The notes: generated by a model from the sequence alone, not told the origin. A stretch of DNA of 64,000 nucleotides from Motacilla alba alba (GCF_015832195.1 NC_052017.1:78369801-78433800); one strand, 5' to 3'. Shown: positions 23,601 to 37,600, numbered from the stretch's first letter. Program-made: numbers and translations.

Positions 23601-26600
23601 TAAAGAAAACTGAACTTTCATAAGTAGCAAATAGCAAAATCCCATCAGTGAGAATATAGCCCAAAGGGGTGGCAAAGGCAAGCAAAAGGTAACTAAAGGT
23701 AACTATGCGATTACTGATAGCTTTCCTTGCTTTTAACTCAAGTATTTGAAGCGCCAATTTCAGTTTTATGGTAGGTTTAACTTCTGGATGCAAGTAAAAG
23801 ATTCATGGAGCAATCAGAGCTGTCAATTCACCAACTGCACTGTTACCGCTTCCCATTATAGACATTGCCTACATTCAGTGCTGCTCAGAAATCTCACACC
23901 ATCTTTCACATTGCAACAAAGCAAGAGAATTCAGGAAAATTACAGCAAATACTGCAATTCTCCTATCTTTTCTCAAGCTCCATGAGCTTGCAGATGACCA
24001 GTCTCAAAATCATCTCAGGAACACTAACTTTTAGGTACACCTGTAATGGCATCTTTAAGACTGCTGATCTTTCTTCCTAGAACTAACAAGGAACTATCAG
24101 CAGGTTTTTTTCATGGCATACAGATCATTGGGCAACATTAGTAACCTTGTCATTCATCATTTATTCATTCATTTTTCACAGTCCAGATTCTAAAATCACT
24201 GGGGGACTTCAACAAGGATACAATTTAGGGGCATACCATCAAAGCAGCATGATTTCAGAGTTGTGCCAGCAGCCTTAGTCATGAGCTTACACAAAGCATT
24301 CAATGTAATCATTTAATGTTAAAATCCTAGTACTGAATTCAAAGCAACTACAGGAGTACACGTTTGACTCCCTCCAGCTCTGATCAGGCTCAAGACCCAC
24401 TCATCAAAAAACATTATACCTTCAAACTCCCACTTTAATCACAACAGCTCACAGAAATGTCCCTCCTATTCCCATTTTGTTTTGCATTCTATGCACTCTC
24501 TGTACATGCTGTGGAAAACTGCACCAGATCTGTACCGAGCCAGTATGCAGTGGCAACCAGGACCTCACAGAAGCAGACAGCTGAGAAATTGCCTTGAAAT
24601 AAGAAAATGAGATTCATTAGAAGGTTGCTAGCTCTAAGTCACTTTCAGGTTTTTGCATATTTGCTAAGTCTTAAGACATTCTCTCTTAGCATTTTCAACT
24701 GCTCTCTGCTTTGTCCTGACAGCAGGACACACCTCCCATCTCCACAAATTATGGGAGAAGCACAATGTCATGTGGAGAGATGTGGGCCAAGAGAAGACTG
24801 CTAGTGTAGTTGACAGCAAATACTCAGACAAGATCAACTTCACAGACTGAATAACCTGGCTTTTCTTGGAAGCTGGCATACTCAGCTATTCCTCAGTTAG
24901 GAGCAATTACCAGGAAATTAGCCACCTCAGGTGTATGCTGCAAAACCTGTTGAAGAGCTGTCTTAAGAATCTAAGTTAAGGAAAGTTCCAAATGCTAAAT
25001 CATTGCTAAAAATCTGTGATTTCCTTTTAATCATGTAACAAGAAGCTCAGAGTTATCCATGGAGCGAGGTCCTTTCCAACCTGAATTACCCTTTGATCCT
25101 AAGAAATGTGCAAGACAGAAGTACAAGCGTTCATTTTCCAACTGCAACTTAAGATGAGACAATCAAAATCTGACCAGTTTTCTCCTTTTAAATGAGAAGA
25201 GCTGTGTTCCTAAATTTTTCTGTCCCTTAGCCATGTTCAATTTGTTCTTGCTGCCCTGCTGACATTGTTGGAAGTTCGTCTGTTTTGGTGGGAACTGCTC
25301 ATCCATCTCTAAGTGCTTTGATACTTCAATTCACTGCCCTGCTGAGGTAGCAAACCTTTTTGTCAGGGTGTCCATCAGGAGCACATAGCTCTCACTGCAG
25401 TCAAACACCCTGTTCACTGTTGCTACAGACACTCATGGCTTAGGGATCTACACTCTCAGGGCTATCAGGAGGTTACCCAGCCTCCTATAAAAAAAGTGGT
25501 CAAACACACAGTTGTTCAAACAATAAGATCTGTAAGCAATCTTACTTATTTTGCTGTTCAAAACACAGATCAAGTGGAAGGCAGTAGCTTCTAAATTCTG
25601 TGCAGCAACAGCTGGAACATAACGTTTTAGATCATGTCCTTTGGCTCTTGTTCCAAACCACCATCTGGAGAAATCTCTTTCCACAGTGAAATTGATGAAG
25701 ACTACAGCAAGGGCAGTAAAAATAAGCAACTTAAAACAGCTTGAAAATAATCCTGCATTGTTTCATCCTGAGCAACAATAGGAAGAACTATTTACATCAG
25801 CCCTGAAATCAATCAAAATACCCAAAAACAGATTGCATATTCTTCAGTAAAAATACCTTTTTATACCATAAAGTACTACTTTTTGGGCTATCATTCATAG
25901 TTCCCAAGAATAGGCATTTATTGGTTATGGTATTTTTCCTGTTCTCCACCCTTTTTTCTTTTTAAATATGCACACACTTTTACAACATTTTCATCAGCTT
26001 ATGGAAATACATATGAAAAAATTATACCCAGTTAAATTAATATTTTGAGACATTAGTGCTTAAATGACCTTTTTCGTTGAATATTCTTCCTCCCTCCCTT
26101 TATTTGCAGGATATTTCATATTCCTTCTGCAGAAAAACTAGCCATTTGCAACAAGATGTATGCCAAATAACCTGATTTGTGCAGAGCTTTCACTCCTTCA
26201 AATTCCCATTTTATTAGTTTGCAGCTGTAAGTAGCTTGAGCTCCAAATGCCTTGAGACACAGGAAATGTAGGATGAATCCCAGCTTCTCTAACACATTAC
26301 AATGCACATACATGAAATCTATGTGAGTAAGAAGGGGGAGATGCTTTTCTTCATCCTGCATTGCAAAAACAGTCAAGTTCCTATTCAGCCGAACGACAGA
26401 GAAAAAGCATTGTCCCCAGCTTGTTTTATACCACCCTTGAACTTCAGATGTGTGGCCGTTAGAAGCATTTAGAAGGGGGCAAATCAACTTTTACATCAGA
26501 GCCCTATTCTATCTCTTTAGTGAGCCGATTTTACTTAAAACACTGATTAACACACGCTACTCGTTAGAAGGAACCAATTTGTAAAGAAAGAGAGTAGCAA

Positions 26601-26639
26601 TGAGGAGTCCACAGGGGAATTAAAGCTTGGGTATTTCAC
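20666..26639 (-). other. TRIO: TRIO intron 1 between the two CpG blocks
   Basis: This is about 6 kb of intron. It contains a short possible CR1 3' end at 25062-25106 and an A-run at about 23030-23041. A moderately GC-rich patch at about 21430-21660 matches no family I know. No exon or RNA gene was recognised. Confidence 0.8.
25062..25106 (+). mobile_element. Possible CR1 3'-end fragment
   Basis: GAGGTCCTTTCCAACCTGAA followed by TTACCCTTTGATCCTAAGA resembles the terminal 3' sequence of avian CR1 elements (GGTCCYTTCCAACCYAAAYTATTCTATGATTCTA). The piece is short and diverged, so the call is tentative. Confidence 0.45.
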
Positions 26640-27300
26640 TTTCAGTACGTGAGCGGTTGCTAACAGCAACCTGTCTCCCTCCCGCCCTGCCTTTAAGGGA
26701 GAGCAAGATTAGCACGGAACGCCAAAAGGGATGTCCAACACACGTCTCGTTTGCTCAAGGATTACGTTAGAAATTCTAGCCTGAATTACTCTGAGCAGGT
26801 GTGTGCTCTCACCACACATGCCGCGTTAATTACTTAAAAAAAAAAAAAAAAAAGGCAAAAAGGCGTTTAAGACAATAGAAGGCAGAGAAGGCGAAGGAGC
26901 GATGGCCGCCCCGGGAGGCGCGGGAGGGACGCGGGGCAGCGGCGGGGGCGGGCGGCAGCGCGGCTCCCCTGCCCGCCGCACCGCAGCCGGCAGCGCGCAG
27001 CGCAGTACAGCACGCATTACATCACCGCCTTTGTGCAGGGCTGAGCCACCGCGCAGCTCGGGGGAGCGCTACCAGAGCTGCATCTCCGCATCCATCCCCC
27101 AAACCGCACGGAGGCAGAAAAAGAAGCGATTTGGAGTCACGTCAACCTTCCTCTCCCCGCACTGCTGAAAATCCTCCCCTTCTGATCCCTTTGGGAAATT
27201 TCATTAGAAAGAAAAAGACCCTTAGCACGTTTAGCTTTATGAACGGATTTCAGACAAGAATAAACAGAAAGGATTTTGCAGATTGTCACGACTAAGAAAG
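26640..27300. promoter_or_regulatory. CpG-island-like block with GC-rich core
   Basis: CpG-rich sequence starts near 26645 (ACGTGAGCGG), peaks at 26890-27080 (GGCGCGGGAGGGACGCGGGG, GGGCGGCAGCGCGG, CAGCGCGCAGCGCAG) and fades by about 27300. This contrasts sharply with the flanking AT-rich intron. CRE-like sites lie at 27017-27024 (TTACATCA) and 27137-27144 (TCACGTCA, TGACGTGA on the other strand). An A18 run at 26836-26853 interrupts the shoulder. On the TRIO strand a plausible donor TGTG|GTGAGAGC lies near 26812. The block is a candidate alternative TRIO promoter or first exon, or a promoter for a plus-strand transcript. It does not encode the canonical TRIO N-terminus as I know it. Confidence 0.6.
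26902..27168 (+). other. Unassigned 88-codon open frame in the CpG block
   Basis: Within the GC-rich core an ATG in fair context (GAGCGATGG) opens an 88-codon plus-strand frame that starts MAAPGGAGGTRGSGGG. It is Gly/Ala/Arg/Ser-rich at first and becomes Lys/Arg- and Ser-rich, ending in PHC. I recognise no domain. GC-rich DNA has few stop codons, so chance is a fair explanation; it would only be real if a plus-strand transcript starts in this island. Confidence 0.15.
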
Positions 27301-30300
27301 GGAGATTTCATTCTTCATTTATCAAATTTGTTCTAGCAGATTATCTCCTTGAGATGACAAAGGCAACCAGCCTGAATCTCATTAGAGCTACATTTAACAC
27401 AGCTACTGAAGTACACAAATTTAACCTAAATCAAGGCTGGGTTTTCTTCGTGAACTCCAACTTACTCGGCGCCTACGTTCCTGCAATGAGAAAAGATTTA
27501 ACATCTTGCCATCACTTTCTTCCATTTCTGCAAACAGCTACACGTTACTATAAATGCAGCATGTGCACTTTCACGGCTCTGGTCAGAAGCACAGTCCCAA
27601 ACTCAGCACCCAAATCCAGCATTTCTCAGCAGCTCACCTATCTTCAAGTCATGAGTAAATAAGCTTCAATCTCATTTTTATTAAGGATATGTAGCATATG
27701 CATTACCAAGACAGACAAGACAAAGCAAGCAGCTCCCAGTGCTATTTACGACAGAAATCTGCACATATAATGCTCCAAAGACATTCAGATAACTGTTTCT
27801 ACAGCTTTAATATTCACATGCATCATCAAACAATTGGAATCTATTACAGTAATGTTTCTTACCATCAATTACATTAATATTTCTTTGGGAACAACAGTTA
27901 TTTGAAAGTAGGGGCACTGCATTGTACTCCCAAGTGCACTAATCAAATTCTCCTTCAACTTAAAAAAAGATTGTGTATGAAATACTGCTCAATTTATAGA
28001 CCAAACCAGTAAAAAGCTATTTAAACTTGACTGCAATTTACTACTTCCTGCTACTTACCAGCACAACAAATGCAGCCTAATAGTTGTGAGAATTCACTAC
28101 TGCATGCGCAAATTTTTAACAACATGACTATGGACGCTGATCTGGTTGCTCCCATTGACGTAACAAATACAGTTTCTTTTCTGCTAGCAGAGACAACAAG
28201 TATTCACCCATCAGCTTTACCCTTCAGTCTTCTAAAGCATGGATAATACAAAGATGCTATATGCCCAAACTATCCAGCCATTCACCCTCCACAACACTAC
28301 CCGCTAAATATCAACACTAGCAAATGTTTTCCATATTATTTTATTTCAATAGAGGGCATTCCTCACAGGGGCATGTTCAAGCTCCTCTGATCCATGCCCT
28401 CAAAGAACATGCTGAGACTTACCAGGCATTATACAGTATCCTATAGATACCATGTGATACCATCTGCAAATCAGGATAATGACAATGATTCAACCACTGG
28501 AAGTTACAGTATTTTAATTAAGTTCACAAAACTGGCCTAGTTTAAGCTCAATTAAAATGGGTTTGTTGGTCTTCTACTACACTGACTCACTCTACAAAAA
28601 ATTCAAAATGCATATGATTTCCTGGAAAAGTTCTTTGAGACAATAGGAGCTAACACTTTAATTGCATTAAAAAGCAGCAAAGTAATTTGGCATGTGTATG
28701 AATCCATTACTTCAGAAGTCTACAATGTATTTTAAAAGCACTAGGTACGATTTTAACAATGCCTCTGCCTTCATGTCTCCAGTTCCTGACATTATTATAG
28801 ATTCACAAAGTTGTCTCTGAAGATTTTAAACTCTAAAACCAATTAGCAGTCCATGGGTGTACTTCTAAGTGACCTAGCAAGCTTAATTAGAAATATTAAC
28901 TTCTGTAGAGTAGAACAGTAACAAAAGGGGAATTAGATTTCTCTAAAGCTGTTTTCATCTTTATTATTTACACACTCAACCCTTCTCATCCCATTAAAAT
29001 ACAAGTTTATGGCATCAGTACAGCAACAGTTGCTATATTGTTTAGTTTGGCAAATTTTTTTTTTGCACATTATTAAATAAGAAGCATTCTTTACTAAAGT
29101 GCTTTTGGTACAGAGCCACTTTTGTTGCACACAAGTCATTCTTACTTGCTTTTGAGCTCCAATACCCTGACATGCAATTCAAATTGCCAACTCTCATATC
29201 TACTATTATTTAAAAGAAAAATCCTGTGATAGTAACTCATGTCAGAGGTTTACTGAGTCTTTTTTTTGCCTGGCAGCTATTGTAAGCTTGAATAGCTTAG
29301 TATCACATCATTTTTCAGCACAAGCCATTTTATAGACAGACAATGAATATATTCGGGACTCAACACAGGGGGAAGTGTACTGAGTCCAACATTATGTACC
29401 AGAGCACAGTTAGACTGCAAGACCTGGACTGCAACTTCTCCATGACAGACTCCCCCAGAGGTTTTCACAGCTGATACATCTAACAGCCTCCTTTTTATGC
29501 TTCCCTAACTCAGCACAAGTGTATACGACCAGCATCACATAATACATCTGATATTTAAAAACTTAATTGCCAAGTCCTTTCTACATGCAGTTCTCCTGAT
29601 ATGCTTCATCCTCACTATCTATCACCCCCCTCAACCTTGCTCATGCTGACAACAGGTCAGTTCATTGGCAGTACCTGACTATAAGGGAAATAAAAGCAGA
29701 TGGAGCATTTTATCTACTATGCGTTTACATGTATCAGGAGGACTAGTCCAGAAGTTACTGAACAGAACCTGGAGTATATGTACAGCAGCATGAGATGTCT
29801 GGAGAGACCCTTTCCACCAGCAGATGCTCTGATTCAGTGTATTTCCATTCTGACAAGAGCCAGAAACAAGACTTAGTCCATTACCACACACAACTCAGCT
29901 GTATACAAATTTATCCCAATTAGCTCGAATCAGTACATTTCCAGTGTCAACCGAGTTCTGAATTCAGTAACTGAGCTTCAATCACAAACTCCTTGAAACA
30001 AGGAGCAACAAGCAAGCTAGCAGGATATGTTAGTCAGAACGTATCAGTACTATCGGCAGCAACAAAAATGCCCTGGTTTCAAAGCAGACCTAAAGTGGTC
30101 CTTGTCATCTCAACATCTGTGGAAAGCAACTAAGAAGTACTTGAGACTTGCAAAAAGCAAAACTTAGAACTTACAGGACTTACTCTGTCACTCATGCTTG
30201 AAATAATGACATGCATGATAACATTAAGAATGTAAATACAGCACCACAATCCAGTATCTCTGCTTGCCTTCTCAAGAGCTTTGTTTTGTACAGGAAGTTC

Positions 30301-33300
30301 ACTTAAGATTCAAAAATCAACAAAGCTGAAGTTTATTTGGATTTATGAGAAACTACCTTGAATGAGCCCAAAAGAGCTCTGAAACAGGGCCAATATCAGA
30401 AGCTTCAGTTGCCTACCAAATGTGAGGGTTACTGGCAGATGTGAGATAATCCCATCCCTACAGAAGACCTGCTTTTGACCTCTTTGGGTTATTGACTGCC
30501 ATTAAAATCACTTTTCAAATGTCTGTTCTTACATCCAGATTTTTTTGAAGTGTCATCCGTAAGGCTTTTGGCTCAATGACTTTCTATGGATATAAGCTCC
30601 CTGACCTTATCAGACTTTTTTTTACCTTTCCAATTTAGAGCATGCTATTCCACATTAAAAGGCATTGGTATTTAAAAATTTGATTTCTCATAAAGACTTC
30701 CAATTAAATGTGACAGTCAGGTTTGTTGTGGTTTCCTGGGTTTTTTTTGCTCTTGAGCTGTTTGAAATGGCTTATGATTCTGAACAATAGCCCTTTATCT
30801 CCACTGAATATTTGCTTTGCTATATCCAAATAACTGAATCACTCTCAGATTAGAGTTATAGCAAGAAAGAATTACTACAGAGCCTCTAGATAGGAAGTAA
30901 AACTTTCTAGTCTGCTTCAGCTTCACCAGTTCAGCCCAGTGTTGCTGCCTGGTAGTTTATCAGCACCGGCCAATAGATTACAACTGAATTGAAGGCAGAC
31001 ACTGTATACCAGACACTGTAACTTCTATCAAACACATTAATGCAATATGATACAGATAGGGCAGGCAGGAAGCAAATACTGGCAGCTAGTGGACAAAGAT
31101 TTAGAGGAAAGTTACTTGTAGCTTTCTAAAAAGGAGGTAATTCATTATTAGGATTAAGACTTAACCATTAAAAGTTAACTCAGAAGTCCACTATGAAACG
31201 AAAATATTTTAATTGTTCTGGTACAAACATCTGTGCAAACAGTTATAGATAGCTTATGAAATGGTTGTGGGGGCAAATGTGTGCACACATGTACTGGCAC
31301 ACACCAAAAGCCAAGGAATGGGCTCTGTCAAATTCCATGCAACTGCACTGTCACAAGCATAATACAGCAAACATTCCCTTTGGGTGGCAGGGCCAGCTTA
31401 AGCCAGAGTTTTACAGTAATTACCAAAAGCAGGTTGGGGATTCTTAGTTTGATTAATCAGTACCATGTCAATAGTCTGCTATTACCATGTTAAGTCAAAT
31501 AGCTGTAACTCACTTTACATATTATATTGTTTAAAAAATGTAGGCTGAATTACTCATCTTTGTCTTTCTTAAGGGACAGACTGACATTTACTGGTCAACA
31601 TTAGGTCACTCCATCCACATGGATATGCATACCTCCAGCAGGAAGGCACAGGGATATCAACAAAGTGACTGCCTATAATCAACACATATGCCTGTAATAG
31701 ATTACACAGCAAAAGATACATATAATATGGACTTAAAAAAAAAGTCCCTTATGCTTAAACTGACAATCAAAAAAACAAGAGAAAATATGGTCTATTAATT
31801 CACACATGCCTGGTATCTCTGCACACTGATAAAGTACAGTAGGACAGCAGTGTATTAGTGAAGAGCTGGTTCTAGTAACTGACCATTGAGCTAATCCAGT
31901 TCTGAAATTCCAGCCCATTAAACACACAGGAAATTACTTACATAAAGCAACTGCACCCATATATTTCTATTCTACACATTAGCAGCTCAACTGAGTTTGG
32001 ACTTTAACATACTGTGGCATGCCCAGTAGGCTACCTGTAAAGTTAACTGTATGTCGTATGCCAGCTAGAGTATTCAGATGGGAAAGATCTTCAGCGCCTC
32101 TCTTTGTTTCCAAGAAGATATGCTTATTTCTTTTTAAGTGAAGCATCACAGAAACCCTGCATTACAATAATATTAACCTATAGCAGACAGGAGCACTTGT
32201 CGGAAAGCCACAGATTGAATTACAAAGGCCAGAATTACTGCATAACGCCAGTCAGCTACAATGCCATCCTCTGAATTCTTCACTCTCTAGAATAGCAGCT
32301 TTAGAGCAAGAAAATAACTGGCTCAAAGATCAACTTTAAACAAATAGTTGTCAGGTGAGCAATGCTATTTTGACACAGGCAGCCATTTGCTTATCTGTGT
32401 ACATCCTTTATCTCTAGAGTCTTCTTCCTTTACTTGGAAGTGGTATTCGCCCTGAACACACCACAGGCATTCCTTCTTCATAATGAGTTCAGTATCTGCA
32501 TTTATGCTCCCTTCAGTGGATGACTAATATTACAAGCACACTATTTTGATTGACACCTAATACCATAGCTGCCATTATCACTTACATCATACTAAAACAT
32601 GAAGTGTTACCCACATCTATTTGGAGAGTAAAAGAATACAGAATTGCTTTGACACATTGTCAAGCACTGTCAAGATTCACCCACCATAGCTATGTTTTCT
32701 GTTTCTCCATCTTACAAGGTCATTAACTAAGAACTAGTGATGATTTTACCACGTTATAGCTACACATTCAATTTCATTTTGAGTATTATACAATAATATG
32801 CTAGTACAACACAAAGTTTAAGAAATACTCAAGTGACTTACCATTCAGAAGTATCAGTACACCAGTTTTTTGTTTTGCATCCCATTTATAAGAGCACATT
32901 GTTCATACCCCCAGAGACTCCATACGTCCACGGCCAACAGAACGGATAAGCTAAACAGTGCTTGGGAACAGCAGCAATTTAAACCCTTATGCCTTATCAG
33001 GAAAATTGAATCCCTGTTTCAAAACACTCAGATTTGAGTTCAAGACCCCAGTAAATTTAATGCAGTTTCCATAAATGCTAGGTTTCTGTCTTCTATTTCC
33101 AAGTCAAAACAGTTTTTCATCTTGTTGAGCAGTCAGATGAAAAAAGGTACAGTGCATGTTCCCAATCCAAGTCATCTTTGTCAATGAGTATCTTCTGCCT
33201 GTACCCTTTGCTTGACTGTCAGTTTGCTTAACAGTTGCTCTGCCTGGATTTGCTACCAAATAGGCTTTGACAATGATTGCTATTTAATCCTATGTAATAC

Positions 33301-36300
33301 CCAGATGCAACTGTTCCCAGATCAGAGGACAGTTTGAAAACACAGTCTCCTTCCTGGCTACACACAAGCCTGGAGACATGTGCTAGAAATCCTGTAACTG
33401 CAAAACTCAGTAAGAGAAAGGACCACTATTGTAAATAACAGCTGTTAACCTTTTGTGTATTTATCTGTGGCAAGAAAAATATTATTACTATTATTATACA
33501 TTTCCTTACTCCTTATCTATAATTTCACTTTAATAAACTGAACTTTCTAATGCTTTTCTTTAGGAATGACACTCCAATAAAGCTGAATACCAGAGTTCAC
33601 CACCTGAGTGTCTGGACTTAAGCCACCCACCACTAACAGCAAAACATGCCATGTAACTCAAACTCAACAGTCAACCCCCTCATCTTACACAAGCCTACTA
33701 TTTCAGTTCTAGAATCTGTACACTAGCCGGATGTCCACTAACAATTTTCACTTACTACTGCCACCTTTAGAGCTGTCAGCTTCAAGGATCTGCAGTTCTT
33801 TTTGTATTTGGATCAACTGTAAATTTAATCTTATGATTTGTTTTTATGCATTATATGATCTAGATTTGTTACTCAAAATACCTCAGAGTACACGAGAACT
33901 TGCTAGCAAGGAGATCCTGCATAAGTATATAACTAAATATAAAATTATTTCCCTAATCATTTCATCTCTGCTTATATTTACTTGAAACAGACTCCTTCAA
34001 TTATCCCTGAACATTCTTACCCCAGTTTCTGAAATGCTTATCCTCCTGAAAAAGATACTGCCATGATCTAAGGTCAACATACACACTGCCTTAGAAAATG
34101 AAAACTGAAGTTAAATATTTTAAGTTTATCCTGATCTCTAAAACACAAAAAAATCCTTTCCAAAGCAAAACTAAAAAACTCCTAGCGACACCCCAGTATT
34201 TGGTCCAGTTACTACTCTAAGTTATAAACCAATAACCTGCACAATTATTAACTAGCTGATAAATTCATCATTTCAACATAAGGCATGCCTAAGATTTAGA
34301 TAACACTCTCCATCAACAATTTAATTAAGAACAAACTAAGCATTAGTAGGGTGAGTAACAACTCGCGTCTACAGCACCAGATGATAAAACGTAAAATAAA
34401 GTACAGTGAAGAACAAAATATTCAGCCTGACTTCACCTTAAAGATAATGTTTTATTCTTTCAACATCTCTAATCAAAATTCAACATACCTGAATAATACA
34501 ACCTATGGATTTAAACTTCTTAATGCCATCTAGGAGAATGGGGGAATCACTGCACTCAGAACAAAAGAAACTGGCTCATTTGGGTGGGTTGACAAGGACA
34601 AAACATGAAAAACAAGGTAAAAATTTCAGTCATTTCCCAAGAGCGACACATGTGCTAGCACAAGAAATCCAGACCATAACTGAAGCATTTCAGGCAAACT
34701 GACTCAATGTCTCTACTCCACTTCTCTACTCCAGGACAGCTCTTGTGAAGTGCCACATCTTATCAGGCTACACTTTAAGCCCTATTCAAAGGCCACAGGC
34801 CGCTGTCCTAATGCTTCAGGAAAAGCAGAATTCTGATTTGGCCTCTGCATTACTTCAGTTATCCAGTTTGCACCACGGGAAAAAGTAATATGCTGATTTG
34901 CTTTGAATTAGGCACAGCCACTTCAGTGCATAAAGAACTCAAAGACATTTAAGATGATGACCTCAAATTAAGAGTCCTTTCTTTCACACTGTTCTGTGGA
35001 ATGCTACTGCTGTACTGTACAGAAGTATTTTGGCAGCCAAATACTCCAGCCTCCTGTCAGCACTGGTCTTCCACAGACTTGTTTAACAACTTATACAGCA
35101 AAATTAAGAACAAGCCAGATAATTCCTGCATACATTTGCCAATACTTTGCAAACTCTGCCTTCGGTTTCCAGGACTTCCAAACAAAGCAGCATGATTTTG
35201 TTAAAACAGTTAACAGCATATTAGCTCATAAAAAAGAAAATTGATCTAACTAAGAAAAGCCTTTTTTAAGCAAATCAAGACAGAATCTCTTTCTACTGTT
35301 TTCCTGAGCTCATCATGTAGCAGAATGCTTCCTGATGCACATATCAGAAAGTGTGTCACTGGCAGTCAGCTACACAAAGGGGAAAGCATTTGATCTGTGT
35401 CACAGTCAGCGTGTCAATCCACAGCACTAATACCTTTCCCAACTAACCTAGGACACAGCCTGTCCTAGCTGAGGGCCACCACAATTCCATGTCAGTCTAC
35501 ACGAAAAGAAAATTAATAAACCCCTCATTCTTCTTCAGGAAATGAGAGTACAAAGGAAACCAACAAGGAATCTCTTTCAGCAGTTTCCAGACAACATGCC
35601 TCTAACATGACTCAGGCACTTGAAAGAGTGTTTTACCACCAAACACTGCTCCATACATCAGCAATTACTTCAGTAAGACTATGCCAACTATGCAAGCAAT
35701 TCAACTTAGAACAGGGTGCCAGGGTTTAATGCTAAACATGAATGCAGCTCACTGTGAGAGGCCAGTAAGTATCTGTGTAGTACTACAGCTGGCCTTGCCA
35801 ACATCATGCGGGCAAACCTATCAAAGAAACTATTTTCCCCCAAAGAATTGGAAAGAGAGTCTAATACACAGTACCTAACTCCAAGCTAAACACGGATCAC
35901 ATAGCAAACTCTTTCATTTGCAATGGCAGGCACATTTGGGCCAGGCCTGCAACTATTCACTTCTACCCAGCAACTGCCTGGCACAGCCTGGGTGCTCGCA
36001 CCATGGGGACTGGGAGGAAAGAGCCCAGCTGTGTCTGCCTGGAACCCTGAGAGACCACCAGCAGTCACTCACTCACTCCTCAGCACACACAGAGGAGTCT
36101 CCAAGGCAGGAACCCACATCCTGTTGCAACAGCCTGCATACCTAGTGAAAGCAACGGCACACGTGGTGAAGCTACAAACTGACCACAGTCCTCATTTTCT
36201 GTATCCCTTCACAGAGTCTCATCCCCATGCTAGTTTTTTGTTTTTTCTTGAAGCATCATTGAAGTATTAAATCATCAAGTTAGAATTTACTCCATTTTTC

Positions 36301-36650
36301 CAAATAAAATTTCTAAATCATTCTTTTTAGTTTACATGAGCAAGTGAGAACTGGATTTGGGGGTAACAGGTACACTTTTAACTAGTCATAGAAACAATTC
36401 TCATTCTGGAAATATTTTTTTATATTAAATTTTATTTGAATTTAATTCTCAGTACATTTTTGCTTAAAAACATTAAATGTCAGTGAATATCCAAATTCCT
36501 TCAAATTCACCCTTTAAGTGAAGGGAAGCTTGTGACTTTAAACAAATAGTCCAAAAATTCTCAGGTAACAAGGGTACCCAGAACATTTTAGGACCCTGAA
36601 AGCCAAAGCAGCTCCTACTGGCTCTGTGCAATGTGGATCCTGGCTCTAAA
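27301..36650 (-). other. TRIO: TRIO intron 1, repeat-poor stretch
   Basis: About 9.3 kb of AT-rich intron has no recognised exon, interspersed repeat or RNA gene. A GC-richer patch at about 35920-36150 is unassigned. Open frames in this stretch (for example 33731-33985 and 35923-36270) have no recognisable domain. Confidence 0.75.
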
Positions 36651-37600
36651 CACAGAATGGCTCAGACTGGAAGGAACTTTCAGAGGCTCACAGCTCAGTC
36701 TCCTGCTCAAAGCAGGATCAGTTTTGAGGTCAGACTAGGTTTCTCAGGGTTTAATGCAGCTGAGTCTTGGAAATCTCCCAGGGCCATATTCCACAGCCTC
36801 TCTGGGTGACTTCTTCCAGAGCTCAATTACCCTTGGAGTGACAACCTGCCATGTTTCAGCTCATGAAGGTTTCTCGTTTCTCCCACCACATATATAAAGA
36901 ACCTGATTTCTCAGTTCCCTCTTTCTTGGTTTGAAAGTTATGATTAGGGATCCCTGAAGCTGCCTGGTCTCCAGATTGAACTTCAGCCTCTCCTCACAGG
37001 GTAACATGTCCAATCTAACAATATTGGTGGCTCACCAGCTGGATTCAACACAATATTCCAGATAGTGAATACCTTGTGAAAACTGATAGTGGCAATCTAC
37101 TAGCTAACTTCCTGTGGACACAGTCCAGGACACTGTTACCCTTCATCACTGCTAGAGCACACCGCTGGCTCATCTTCAGCCTAGTGTCCAACAGGACAGC
37201 CAGCAATTTCTATAGAGAGCTGCTATCAACCAACCAGTCCCCACACTGTAACAATCCACTCCTGGTTATTGGTTGATCCTCTCCTCCCCGAATTCTCTTT
37301 GTAGGTACAAACACCTGGAAGATCTTGGAGGTGGAAAAGAAGGCTTTGAGGAACTCAACCTCTGCATCAGTGGAAACTAAACCACCCATTCCACTCAGCA
37401 GCAGTGTTTTTTCCTTCTTTATTCTCCTTTTGTTAATGTTGCAGCAGGACTACTTGTGGCCCTCAATGTCCACTTCTTATTTCAAGTCTAGCTGGACATT
37501 TGCTTTCCTTTGCATGGCTACCTGGCATTTTTTCTGCAGATAAAGTCTTCAACTTTCTTGGACATCCCCTAATTCACTGCCTCAAGAGCATTCCCCTTGA
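36651..37600 (-). mobile_element. CR1 LINE copy, antisense orientation, RT core deleted
   Basis: The plus strand begins CACAGAATGGCTCAGACTGG, the reverse complement of an avian CR1 3' end, and continues with CAGCCTCTCTGGGTGAC and the 3' region. At about 36950-37285 it matches the C-terminal RT region in reverse (CTGGCTCATCTTCAGC, GTGTCCAACAGGACAGCCAG). After about 37290 (CCTCCCCGAATTCTCTTTG) it jumps to the part of ORF2 between endonuclease and RT (CTGGAAGATCTTGGAGGTGG, TTCTCCTTTTGTTAATGT, AAGTCTAGCTGGACATTTGC). The RT core that should separate these parts is absent. The copy is diverged and non-coding. Its orientation is the same as TRIO. The far end near 37600 is approximate. Confidence 0.85.

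Noticed and set aside
26826..27017. Minus-strand GC-rich open frame as the canonical TRIO first exon
   Set aside because: It is Pro/Arg/Ala-rich but does not resemble the TRIO N-terminus that should precede exon 2, and it meets a stop before any usable donor of the right phase.
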